Assembly: GCA_018656555.1 (NCBI GenBank)
Contig: JABHZQ010000020.1
Location: 74,764-138,763, forward strand
Reading direction: 5' to 3'
DNA length: 64,000 nucleotides
Source: an archaeon
GTDB lineage: Archaea > Nanobdellota > Nanobdellia > SCGC-AAA011-G17 > GW2011-AR17
Shown: positions 1-7,719 of the stretch, piece by piece
Numbering within the stretch: position 1 is the first letter of the stretch
How the letters are laid out: each line of letters begins with the position of its first letter
Made by a program: the position numbers and the translations under genes
The notes under the pieces: model-generated
Told to the model about the DNA's origin: nothing
What the model saw: the letters and a program-made list of their open reading frames with translations, nothing else
Database searches by the model: none

Positions 1-241
1 TTCCTGAAATAACTAAAACCCACCAAGGAATAGCTACTAACCAACCTAGATAGCCGAATGCTAAACAAATTCCAATAAAGAATATTAATCTTCCAATAAA
101 ACTACAGTCCGGTGTACAGGCCATAGATGTTGTACTGCAACAATTATCATTTTTGATCTCTTTTTCAACTTTTTTTCCAATAGTTTGTCCTATTTTATCC
201 CAAGATGGATCTTTTTTTGTTTTTTTCTTTTTAACGACCAT
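1..241 (-). CDS. small membrane protein, 3' end outside window
   Basis: The visible 80 residues begin with a very lysine-rich cytoplasmic-looking stretch (MVVKKKKTKKDPSWDKIG), followed by a cysteine cluster (CC at residues 34-35, C42, C46) and then two hydrophobic stretches around residues 50-64 and 68-80 that are probably membrane helices. The start codon at 241 is preceded by GGTGAT at a good ribosome-binding distance. The gene runs off the left edge, so its full length is unknown. I do not recognise the family; the cysteines next to a membrane segment resemble other small surface proteins in this window, such as the one at 30711. Confidence 0.6.
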   Translation of the reverse strand, partial: MVVKKKKTKKDPSWDKIGQTIGKKVEKEIKNDNCCSTTSMACTPDCSFIGRLIFFIGICLAFGYLGWLVAIPWWVLVISG

Positions 242-286
242 AATATCACCTGTTTAATTTAATGCTAATAAGATTTAAGAATATTT

Positions 287-1021
287 CTATTTTGGGAGTT
301 TTTTACTATTTCTCCAAATTTTATTAAAATATTTTTTGTTAGTATTTGCATAATCTTTGTTTTTGATAATGATACCAGTTAGTAAGCTTCCCCAGATAAG
401 GATAATCACTCTATCTTTGAATATTAGAGTTGTATGTGGATTATAGAAGTCTTCATCAAAAATCCTATATTCTGTGTTTGGACTATTAAAGAATGTTTTT
501 ACATTTTTGTAAGCAATTAGTTTTTCTTTGATTTTATAAGTTTTTAATTCTCTAAGATATTGTTTTTTCATTATTGAATCATGCTCTAGAAATCTTGCTT
601 CGTCAATACCAATACCTAATAATGGTTCTTTTGTTTTTTTAAGAGTAGTGATAATAGTTCTTAATACGGTTTTTAATACTGATTTACCTTTTAATACTTC
701 TACTGCTGTTTCTTGTTTTTCTCTTTTGTATAGTTTTTCAAGTCCAGGTAGGATTTCAATTATATCATTTTTTTGTGTTTCTATGATATCTAGTATTTTT
801 TTTGGTTCTAAAGGACTAAAGTATTTTTTGTTATTTTTGGTAATATATGAAACAAACCCTTTTTCTTGTAATCTGTCTAGGGCATCATAACAAACCTGCC
901 TATGTAGGCCTGATTTAGAACTTATTTCATTTACTGTAATTTCACTTGCAGATAATAGAACATAGTATATATTAACTTCATTTTTAGTTAGTCCTAAACC
1001 TATTAAGATTTCTTTTGACAT
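287..1021 (-). CDS. TrmB-family transcriptional regulator
   Basis: The N-terminal 70 residues form a winged helix-turn-helix of TrmB type (MSKEILIGLGLTKNEVNIYY, then the recognition region around LHRQVCYDALDRLQEKG). A linker helix and a C-terminal sensor-like half (about residues 110-244) with hydrophobic strands follow. TrmB proteins bind operators near their own gene and respond to sugars or other small ligands; the ligand here is not known. The open frame extends upstream to 1123, but family alignment puts the start at the internal methionine at 1021. It is divergent from the secreted protein at 1240, with a hairpin between them. Confidence 0.85.
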   Translation of the reverse strand: MSKEILIGLGLTKNEVNIYYVLLSASEITVNEISSKSGLHRQVCYDALDRLQEKGFVSYITKNNKKYFSPLEPKKILDIIETQKNDIIEILPGLEKLYKREKQETAVEVLKGKSVLKTVLRTIITTLKKTKEPLLGIGIDEARFLEHDSIMKKQYLRELKTYKIKEKLIAYKNVKTFFNSPNTEYRIFDEDFYNPHTTLIFKDRVIILIWGSLLTGIIIKNKDYANTNKKYFNKIWRNSKKLPK

Positions 1022-1123
1022 TATTTGAATTATTGTTTTTATATATTTAAGCCTTTCGTAATAACTTTTACTACTCAGATTTATATCTAGTAAGGTGTTA
1101 TTGTTAATTCCAAACGTAGTCAA

Positions 1124-1171
1124 AAAAAGGAGGGATTGATATGCCCAGTTTTTCTGGGTAATCAGTCCTTT
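1124..1171 (+). promoter_or_regulatory. long hairpin enclosing a six-codon reading frame
   Basis: Arms AGGGATTGAT (1131-1140) and ATCAGTCCTTTT (1160-1171) pair with one G-U wobble, and inside them CCCAG (1144-1148) pairs with CTGGG (1154-1158). On the plus strand a GGAGG-like site sits 8-12 bases before ATG at 1141, which opens ATG CCC AGT TTT TCT GGG TAA (MPSFSG). It lies between the divergent TrmB and secreted-protein genes. It may be a leader or attenuator structure or a terminator-like element. The hairpin is clear; the role is inference. Confidence 0.5.
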
Positions 1172-1239
1172 TAATTTCTATAATTAAGTAAGATTTCTTA
1201 CTACCTATTATTTTATACTTTTAGAAGGATAACTATTTT

Positions 1240-2436
1240 ATGAAGGGAAGAATTTTTTCTATTATTATTGTTTTATTATTAATAACAATAAGTTTTACAC
1301 TAGCAACTGATAATTCTGGAAATTATAATGGAGAGGAAGAGGATAGTAATCATTTCGAAGTAAGAGATACTAAAGAGCCAGAAGAGGATACTTGGAATGT
1401 GGAAGGTGTTGTTGATTTTTTTGATGAGGAGAATTTGTTTGAAGCATCACAAGTTCTTTGTGAAGATGATGATGGAGGTAAGGATTATTATGATAAAGGA
1501 ACTACTTCTGGTGAAGCACATGAATACTTGGCTGTTGAAGGTTATGTTGAAAAAGTAGATTATTGTGATGGTGTTGGAAACTTAGTTGAATATTATTGTT
1601 ATCAAGATGCTGTTTATTTTGAATATAGGGCTATACCTGGAGGTTATTTTTGTTTTGATGGTGCTTTAATGGCTTATCCTGAATGTACTGATAGTGATGG
1701 TGGCGAAGAATATTATTTGAAGGGAACTACCACAGGTGAAGCTCATGAATATCTGGCTCTTGAAGGTTATATTGGATTGGATGATGTTTGTGCTCAAAAT
1801 GGACAGTTACATGAATATTATTGTTTTGAAGAAAATGTTTATTTTAGGGCTGTTACACCTCCAGAAGGTTATACTTGTTTTGATGGAATTTTCTTTCCTG
1901 AAGTAAGAACTTCTTGTATTGATACTGATGGAGGAATAAATCCTTATGGAGAAGGAACAACTGTAGGGTACTTAGGTGGAGAAACTGTTAATATCGAGGA
2001 TGAGTGTGATGAAGAGGGAAGGCTAGTTGAATCCTATTGTTTAGATGACCAAACTGTGACTTCAATTACTCTTGAATTAGAAATGGGTTATGAATGTTTT
2101 GGCGGAGAGTTTATTGCTCAAGGAGATTGTGAAGATTCTGATGGTGGAAGAGATTATTATACAACAGGATATATTACTGGAATAAATTATATGTCTTTTT
2201 TACAAGGTTCTGAAACTCTCCTTGAAAATCAATCAGATTATTGTGATGAGGGAAATTTAATTGAGTATTTTTGTACTGGTGGATATGTACAGTATACAAC
2301 AAATAGTCCAGCATTTGATGAAGAGTGTTCTGATGGTGCTTTTGTTTCTAGGTTTGAATTAGAAGAACAAGGTGGGGATAATATATTTGAACGGTTGTTA
2401 GATGATGTTTGGATTTTGAATTATATTTTTAGGTGA
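1240..2436 (+). CDS. secreted cysteine-rich four-repeat protein
   Basis: A signal peptide spans residues 1-22 (MKGRIFSIIIVLLLITISFT). The mature protein carries four tandem repeats of about 70-75 residues starting near residues 72, 146, 225 and 290. Each begins C-x-D-x-DGG and has further cysteines in a D/E-C, E-Y/S-Y/F-C and C-x-D/G-G pattern, giving four cysteines per repeat, probably two disulfides or a metal site. The CxDxDGG motif is common in predicted surface proteins of DPANN archaea. It is likely exported and cell-surface. The start has AGAAGGAT upstream. Its last 8 bases overlap the end of the opposite-strand gene at 2429. Substrate and partner are unknown. Confidence 0.75.
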   Translation: MKGRIFSIIIVLLLITISFTLATDNSGNYNGEEEDSNHFEVRDTKEPEEDTWNVEGVVDFFDEENLFEASQVLCEDDDGGKDYYDKGTTSGEAHEYLAVEGYVEKVDYCDGVGNLVEYYCYQDAVYFEYRAIPGGYFCFDGALMAYPECTDSDGGEEYYLKGTTTGEAHEYLALEGYIGLDDVCAQNGQLHEYYCFEENVYFRAVTPPEGYTCFDGIFFPEVRTSCIDTDGGINPYGEGTTVGYLGGETVNIEDECDEEGRLVESYCLDDQTVTSITLELEMGYECFGGEFIAQGDCEDSDGGRDYYTTGYITGINYMSFLQGSETLLENQSDYCDEGNLIEYFCTGGYVQYTTNSPAFDEECSDGAFVSRFELEEQGGDNIFERLLDDVWILNYIFR

Positions 2437-3496
2437 ATTCTCTAATAGAACTCTGTCTTTTACCATTAATTGAGATGAAAGGACTTGCTTTTTTAACATA
2501 ACCTCCAATTTTAAAGAAATCTTCCATTTTGTTTAGTTTTTTTAATCTTATTTTTCTTGCAGTTGCAGGACCTATTCCGGGTATTCTAATCAGTTCATCA
2601 TATGAAGCCTCATTTATATCTATAGCTCCGTCATAATTTTGTAGAGCTAATGCTAGCTTTGGATCTTTATTGGGTAACATACCTTCTTCCATTATTGAAA
2701 ACATCTCTTTTGTTTTGAAATTATATTTTCTTAAAAGAAAATCAACATTGTACAAATGATTTTGCCTTTCAAGTGGTTGAGCTTCTTTATTTTCAAATGC
2801 AGTTCCCTTTACTGGTTGGAATGCAGAAAAATAAAATCTTTTTAATTTAATTTTTTCATATTCCCAGTCGAGCATTTTTATTATTTCTTTGTCTGTTGAG
2901 TGTTCTGAAACTATTAATTGAGTGCTTTGTCCTGATGGAAGATTAAGGTTTTTTATCCATGCTTGTCTTTTTAAGATATCATTTTTGTAATCTTTTACTG
3001 ATGAAAATTCATTTAGTGTTGATGAATTAGGGGCTTCTATGTTAATACTCATTCTATTGCAGAGTTCACTTGCTTGTTTGATTAGTTCATAAGATGTTCC
3101 TGGTAAAACTTTGAAATGGATATATGCTTTGAAGGTTTTTCTTATTATCTTTACTGCTTCTATCATTTTCTCTGTTGTTTTATCTGGTGTGTTTGTTACT
3201 CCTGATGATAGGAAGAGTCCATTTAGGTTTAGATTTGTTTGTAAATAATTGAAAGTTTTTGCAAGTTCTTGGGGTTCAAATTCTACTTTGTTTTTATTAT
3301 TACAATTAGTACAGTATTTGCAATCATATTTACAAGAATTACTCATTAAGGTTTTGAACATTCTACAATCTTTGTGTTCATTATTGGCTGTGAAGGTTGT
3401 TAGTCCTTTTGTTATTTTAGTTGCACAGATTTTAGGACCACAGCTATCATACCTTCCAGAGTCTGCAAGTATCTTTGCTTTTTTTAGAATGTCCAT
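2429..3496 (-). CDS. radical SAM protein with C-terminal helix-hairpin-helix
   Basis: The radical SAM 4Fe-4S motif is CKYDCKYC (C-x3-C-x2-C) near residue 55, with further cysteines nearby. The C-terminal 60 residues contain a helix-hairpin-helix DNA-binding unit (LIRIPGIGPATARKIR). This architecture matches the family annotated as putative DNA modification/repair radical SAM protein, often found beside a uracil-DNA-glycosylase-like gene; no such partner is seen here. At 355 residues it is close to usual family length. It probably acts on nucleic acid, but the reaction is not established. It ends convergent with, and overlapping, the secreted protein gene at 1240. Confidence 0.85.
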   Translation of the reverse strand: MDILKKAKILADSGRYDSCGPKICATKITKGLTTFTANNEHKDCRMFKTLMSNSCKYDCKYCTNCNNKNKVEFEPQELAKTFNYLQTNLNLNGLFLSSGVTNTPDKTTEKMIEAVKIIRKTFKAYIHFKVLPGTSYELIKQASELCNRMSINIEAPNSSTLNEFSSVKDYKNDILKRQAWIKNLNLPSGQSTQLIVSEHSTDKEIIKMLDWEYEKIKLKRFYFSAFQPVKGTAFENKEAQPLERQNHLYNVDFLLRKYNFKTKEMFSIMEEGMLPNKDPKLALALQNYDGAIDINEASYDELIRIPGIGPATARKIRLKKLNKMEDFFKIGGYVKKASPFISINGKRQSSIREFT

Positions 3497-3568
3497 GTAG
3501 GAGTATAAAGAATTTGTTTATTAATGGCTTACGTGTATGTGCCCTTGACATAGAGTGTAGAGGATATA

Positions 3569-4912
3569 CTATTCTCTTATTTCTCTAACTGCTTCCATAG
3601 CTTTTAGAACACTATGTTTTGGTTTAACTGAATAATCTACTCCGGTTTTTGTTGCTAAGGCTTCAGTTAGTTTATCTACACAAGTTCTAACATTTGGAAT
3701 AGCTAAGAAATCTGCAAATCTTTGTATAGAAGTAGTTGCATAGGCATTTGTAAGGGTTCCAATATATTCTCCTATATAAGATTCTAATTCTTTAAATGTT
3801 CCACAAGTAGATCTCATATCAATATCAAAAACTCTTGCATCAATAAAACTTCTTGCTGCAACTGAATCATATTCTATTAGGGCTTCATAATGGGCTAAAA
3901 CAATTTTTGAGTATTTACTTACTGATTCATCTGGATCTTCAGCTTTTTTTCTATGTAAATTCAAGAGGAAGTTATACATTTTATCATCAAATAGGTATTT
4001 GTTGCCTTCATCATCTGTTTGTAGAGGTACTCCTAGAGCTTCACCATTTCTTAGCATAAAATCATAGACCAAATCAATACAAACTCCAATTTTATCATCT
4101 TCTTCTAATTCATCAAGAAATTCTGGATAGAATTCAAGACCACTTCCTTCTGAATATCCCAATACTGGAATTCTTTTTCTCTCTCCAAGTAAGAATGCAG
4201 GTGCTATTCCAATTTCTTCATCAAATTCTATAGATCCATTTGAGGGCATTATTGAGTAGGCATAGTATATTGATCTTGCATCACTATTAGGATTTAATAC
4301 AAATAAGAATTCAGCTATTCTATTTTTTGGGGCATATTTTACTTTTGCATTTATTGTTCCATATCTAAAATGTATTTTATATAAATCTTGTCCACAAGTA
4401 ATTGCATCAAGGAAACTTTCTCCTGATCTTAATGAATGGACTCTTTCAAGGACTTCTCTATCATCTTCTAGAACAATTAAGTTATCAAATTCAGTTTTAT
4501 TACCATCAATAACTAAACTATTATTATCAATACTATCGATTTTACTAACCTGATCATAGTCTAAATAGTTGTCGTCCATCATAACAAATTCATGGAATTG
4601 ACCTTCTCCTCTCCAATTTTCAGCAATACAATATTTAACTGGTAAGCCTAGGGTTCGAGCTAGTAGATAATTTTTTAGGGCTTCTTCAGAACAAAATCTT
4701 TGGTTTTCAACTTCACTTGGAAACATGTACCATTTGTCACTTAGAATTGCTTCTTCCCAGCCATATTCTTTATCAGAAAATACTTGACAAATTCTATTTA
4801 GTATATCCTCTAAAGTACCATCACTATCCTTTACAATTCCAACAGCAGTTTTTGTTAAGAATTCTATTTCACGGTCTGGCAGTTGTAGGTGTGGTGCTTG
4901 AAGCTGCTTCAT
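3569..4912 (-). CDS. transglutaminase-like fold protein (uncertain)
   Basis: 447 residues with no signal peptide. Residues 74-120 look like a transglutaminase/papain-like core: C74 at the start of a helix (FCSEEALKNYLLARTLGLPV), H107 in FHEFV and an aspartate at D118 or D120 (NYLDYD), the order and spacing expected of a Cys-His-Asp triad. The rest, about 300 residues, is acidic and unrecognised. The protein is richer in Asp and poorer in Lys than neighbouring genes. It follows the gene at 4869-5243 with a 44-base overlap, so the two are probably co-translated. Protease, transglutaminase or an inactive fold relative are all possible. Confidence 0.55.
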   Translation of the reverse strand: MKQLQAPHLQLPDREIEFLTKTAVGIVKDSDGTLEDILNRICQVFSDKEYGWEEAILSDKWYMFPSEVENQRFCSEEALKNYLLARTLGLPVKYCIAENWRGEGQFHEFVMMDDNYLDYDQVSKIDSIDNNSLVIDGNKTEFDNLIVLEDDREVLERVHSLRSGESFLDAITCGQDLYKIHFRYGTINAKVKYAPKNRIAEFLFVLNPNSDARSIYYAYSIMPSNGSIEFDEEIGIAPAFLLGERKRIPVLGYSEGSGLEFYPEFLDELEEDDKIGVCIDLVYDFMLRNGEALGVPLQTDDEGNKYLFDDKMYNFLLNLHRKKAEDPDESVSKYSKIVLAHYEALIEYDSVAARSFIDARVFDIDMRSTCGTFKELESYIGEYIGTLTNAYATTSIQRFADFLAIPNVRTCVDKLTEALATKTGVDYSVKPKHSVLKAMEAVREIRE

Positions 4913-5243
4913 AAAATTGTGTCCTTCCTTCTAATGATCTTGACACCTCTAATTCTGGAACTGGAGAAGATCCTCCTGCTCGTACTGGTTTTTTTCTAAC
5001 TGTTCTTGGCGGGGTTGGGGCTTTGTAGGGTTTATCTGCAAAACTTAAACCATATCCTTCTAATAATCTTGCAACTTGGTCAACATTTGGTTTTCCAACT
5101 TTAGCATGTGTTAATTGACCCGGAGAATATCTTGCAAGGTCGTCAATAGTTTCAACTCCTCTATCTAGAACAAATCCTGCAACTTTCATAGCTGCAGCAT
5201 CTCCAAGTTGTTTAATTAAACCAAAAACATGTTCTTTTGCCAT
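4869..5243 (-). CDS. small basic protein with helical N-terminal domain
   Basis: 124 residues starting at MAKEHVFGL; the frame is open to 5300, but a TATA box at 5265-5273 sits 22-30 bases before the 5243 ATG and fits a leaderless start. Residues 1-65 look all-helical with two short turn motifs (VETIDDLARYSPGQL and PNVDQVARLLEGYG), resembling helix-hairpin-helix-like folds; this is only a resemblance. The C-terminal 60 residues are proline- and arginine-rich and probably disordered. It overlaps the start of the transglutaminase-like gene by 44 bases. No family recognised. Confidence 0.6.
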   Translation of the reverse strand: MAKEHVFGLIKQLGDAAAMKVAGFVLDRGVETIDDLARYSPGQLTHAKVGKPNVDQVARLLEGYGLSFADKPYKAPTPPRTVRKKPVRAGGSSPVPELEVSRSLEGRTQFYEAASSTTPTTARP

Positions 5244-5264
5244 AAAATAGAATAATTTTATGTT

Positions 5265-5273
5265 GTTTATAAG
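5265..5273 (-). promoter_or_regulatory. TATA box of the 5243 gene
   Basis: The minus strand reads CTTATAAAC about 26 bases before the ATG at 5243, the spacing of an archaeal TATA box with transcription starting at the start codon. It lies in the 38-base gap after the gene at 5282. Confidence 0.55.
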
Positions 5274-5281
5274 CTTTAGGA

Positions 5282-6010
5282 TTAGATACTGGGAAAACAA
5301 GTATGCATTAGGCCATCTGCTGCTTCATAACCTACAATACTAGCAACCTCTGCACATCTTATATCCAATTGTTCTGCTGCATCTAAGGCTTGGGTTCTCC
5401 AATTTGCAGCTTGACTTTCCAATGCATTTATTTCTCCGATTCTTGTATAAAAAGCATCATCTAAAAGTGAATCTTCCCAATCTATCTGTACTTTTCCAGT
5501 TTTTGCAGATTGAGTACCTTGCATGAACCTATCTATTCCAGGTTGGGTAGCTCTTAGTAAAACTATTTCCTCTCTCATAAATTCTTCTGCAATTGTATTT
5601 CTGTAAAGAAAGGTATTTGACCAGTAATCAATAGCAGTTTCCATTTCTCCTATTCTAGCTGCCCCATATTCTTCTAGTTGGGGAGTACAATTATCAGATA
5701 GAGAATAAAATATTGCTGTTTCAATGTTTAGTGCATTCCACCTTTCAGCTCTTGCACCCATTTCAGGATCACATTCTTTTAGTTCTTCTAAAGATTGTGC
5801 TAATCTTGCTTTATCCTCTTGAAGTTTTTGAGGGGCATGACTTATTCTAGATTCAAGTATTTTTTTTCTAGATTCAAGATCAGCAGGAGCTTCAACTTCT
5901 GCCATCTTACCTTCAATTTCAGCAATCCAATTTGTAGTATAACTTTCATTAGCTAGAGCTGGTAATGCAGTTAAAGCTACTATTGCTGCTGTGTAAAGTA
6001 AGGTTCTCAT
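5282..6010 (-). CDS. exported helical protein of unknown function
   Basis: Residues 1-20 are a Sec-type signal peptide with an ALA cleavage motif (MRTLLYTAAIVALTALPALA). The mature 222 residues are almost wholly helical with heptad-like stretches (EGKMAEVEAPADLESRKK; DKARLAQSLEELKECD) and four cysteines that could form two disulfides. Alanine, glutamate and arginine dominate, unlike the lysine-rich neighbours. A TATA box lies at 6031-6041, about 26 bases before the ATG, so the gene is probably leaderless. No family recognised; a periplasm-like or surface helical bundle is the simplest reading. Confidence 0.65.
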   Translation of the reverse strand: MRTLLYTAAIVALTALPALANESYTTNWIAEIEGKMAEVEAPADLESRKKILESRISHAPQKLQEDKARLAQSLEELKECDPEMGARAERWNALNIETAIFYSLSDNCTPQLEEYGAARIGEMETAIDYWSNTFLYRNTIAEEFMREEIVLLRATQPGIDRFMQGTQSAKTGKVQIDWEDSLLDDAFYTRIGEINALESQAANWRTQALDAAEQLDIRCAEVASIVGYEAADGLMHTCFPSI

Positions 6011-6030
6011 AATAGAAGTTTTTAAATAAT

Positions 6031-6041
6031 GCTTTATAAGG
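6031..6041 (-). promoter_or_regulatory. TATA box of the exported helical protein gene
   Basis: The minus strand reads CCTTATAAAGC about 26 bases before the ATG at 6010. It overlaps the last codons of the TrmB gene at 6034, another sign of compaction. Confidence 0.55.
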
Positions 6042-6783
6042 TTTTTGAATGAGTTTCTGCGACTTTCCAGAGGCTATTGAATAGAGAAGTGAATGAATTT
6101 GAAATATCTTGTGATTTTATATGAATACAAGTAAATTCTTCTTTGTAGGAGAAGATAAAAGTATTATCATCAATTATTGTAATTGCAGATGGACTTATTG
6201 AAAGAGATTCTTTGACTTTGGTGTATTTTAGTTTTTTAAAAAATTTCCAATAGTCTGATTTGTAGTCAGAGAATAAGACTTTACATTCTTTTTTTAGTGT
6301 AATTCTTTTTCTGTGCCATTTTTTCCAGAAATTGTTGAACTTAATTGATTTTGAAGAACTTACACCCATTACTTTGATATCTTTACCTTTTTCTAGTGTT
6401 TCATTGACTAAAGTTGATATTCCTCTGAAGCCTTTTATTAGAGATACTGTTTCTTTTACTTCTGCAGTTTTCATTAAGTTCTTTAGATCTGGGATTATGT
6501 TTTCTAATTTTTTCTCTTGTTCTCTTAGTTTTTTCTCTTTTTCTTTTAAGTAGAGGAGTAATGTATTTGGATCGGCTGCAATAAAGGTTTTTACACCATT
6601 TTCTATTACTGTTTTTACTAATCCTTTTTCTATTAGTTTATCTAGAGTTTCGTAGATCTTTCCACTTGAGACTTTTGCTTCTCTAATTATTTTACTTGCC
6701 TTTGCTTTTCCAAGTTTTAGTAGATTAAGATAGACCAAAGTTTCATTCTTTGTTAGTCCTGCATCTTTGAGTATTTCTTTCAT
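6034..6783 (-). CDS. TrmB-family transcriptional regulator
   Basis: Winged helix-turn-helix in residues 1-75 (MKEILKDAGLTKNETLVYLN; recognition region VSSGKIYETLDKLIEKG), then a lysine/glutamate coiled linker (about 75-105) and a C-terminal ligand-sensor half. A GTG in frame at 6795 could start the protein, but the ATG at 6783 has GGTGTG just upstream and matches the usual family start. It is divergent from the membrane protein at 6867 with 83 bases between them, the likely operator region. The effector cannot be told from sequence. It is a distant paralogue of the regulator at 287. Confidence 0.85.
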   Translation of the reverse strand: MKEILKDAGLTKNETLVYLNLLKLGKAKASKIIREAKVSSGKIYETLDKLIEKGLVKTVIENGVKTFIAADPNTLLLYLKEKEKKLREQEKKLENIIPDLKNLMKTAEVKETVSLIKGFRGISTLVNETLEKGKDIKVMGVSSSKSIKFNNFWKKWHRKRITLKKECKVLFSDYKSDYWKFFKKLKYTKVKESLSISPSAITIIDDNTFIFSYKEEFTCIHIKSQDISNSFTSLFNSLWKVAETHSKTL

Positions 6784-6866
6784 ATTACACACCACTAAGA
6801 GGGAGGTAATATTTAAATAGGTTCTGGTTCTATGTTATTACTATGGAATAGTAAAGAGGAAATAAA

Positions 6867-7229
6867 ATGAATGAAGAAAATGAACAAAAAGAAGAAGAGA
6901 AAAAAAATGCTTATTTGAATGGATTATGGAAAGGCGGTATTGTAACTTATTTATGTATGAGTGCATTGTTAGTTGCAAAACCAAATTTTAATACTTTTAA
7001 TGTTGCTGAGTATGAAGGAAAGCCAGATGTTGTAAGAATAGAGAGAATTGGAAGAGATGCTATTAGGGTAGATGCGGATGATAGTGGCTCATATGAGTCT
7101 ACATTGCGACAATATCTGAATAGAAACTTTGACAATAGATCTGATAGGCTTGTTGAAAGGGAAAGAATTAGAAACCAAGTTGATTGGTATGAACCTCAAA
7201 CAAAGATAACAATTACTTATACAGATTAA
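6867..7229 (+). CDS. small single-pass membrane protein
   Basis: 120 residues: a charged N-terminus with a run of glutamates and lysines, one membrane helix at about residues 20-37 (GLWKGGIVTYLCMSALLV), then an Asp/Arg-rich outer domain of about 80 residues. The start has AGAGGAAATAAA upstream. It is divergent from the TrmB gene at 6034, which may control it. Its last four bases overlap the convergent YkgJ-type gene. Not a family I recognise. Confidence 0.6.
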   Translation: MNEENEQKEEEKKNAYLNGLWKGGIVTYLCMSALLVAKPNFNTFNVAEYEGKPDVVRIERIGRDAIRVDADDSGSYESTLRQYLNRNFDNRSDRLVERERIRNQVDWYEPQTKITITYTD

Positions 7230-7636
7230 TCTGCCTTATTACTATCTGAAATGTATACTTGATATCCAAGTTTATTCCATTGTTTGATAAATGGGAAGAA
7301 TTTATCTTGTTTTACTGCAAGACATCTTCCAGATAGTCCTATTTTTTCCCCTTTAATAAATATGGGAAAATCTTTGCAGGTTTGTGGTCTTAAAGCGTTT
7401 TTATGAATTTTACATTTAAAATCGGGTTTTAGTGCGGGGCAAGTTGCACCTAGGAATAGAGTAAATTTACCTTCTTTGATATTTTCTACCACAACTTCTT
7501 CTTTTCCTTTAATGAGATCTAATTCTTCTTTTGAGAGAATAATATAACCCTTTCTACAACAGTAAGCGCTACATTCTTCAAAACAAAATTTGCTTATAGA
7601 TTTTCTTGCTTTGGTTGCTATTTGTTCTGCATTCAA
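7226..7636 (-). CDS. YkgJ-type cysteine cluster protein
   Basis: 136 residues with the conserved cysteine pattern of the YkgJ/UPF0153 zinc- or iron-chelating family: FCFEECSAYCC near residues 18-27, CPAL, CKIH and RPQTCKDFP near residues 70-95, followed by SGRC. Proteins of this family are thought to bind a metal and several act near post-translational modification systems, but no general role is established. Complete length for the family. It ends convergent with the 6867 gene with a 4-base overlap. Confidence 0.8.
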   Translation of the reverse strand: MNAEQIATKARKSISKFCFEECSAYCCRKGYIILSKEELDLIKGKEEVVVENIKEGKFTLFLGATCPALKPDFKCKIHKNALRPQTCKDFPIFIKGEKIGLSGRCLAVKQDKFFPFIKQWNKLGYQVYISDSNKAD

Positions 7637-7719
7637 GATTAGAGGGGAGAAGGAGAGAGGTTTATATATTTTTATGTTAAGCTGGTTTGTATGAAACTAT
7701 CTTTGTAGGTGGGTGAGAT

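Noticed and set aside
648-890. Plus-strand reading frame opposite the first TrmB gene
   Set aside because: It lies wholly within the TrmB gene on the other strand and has the low-complexity look of a shadow frame.
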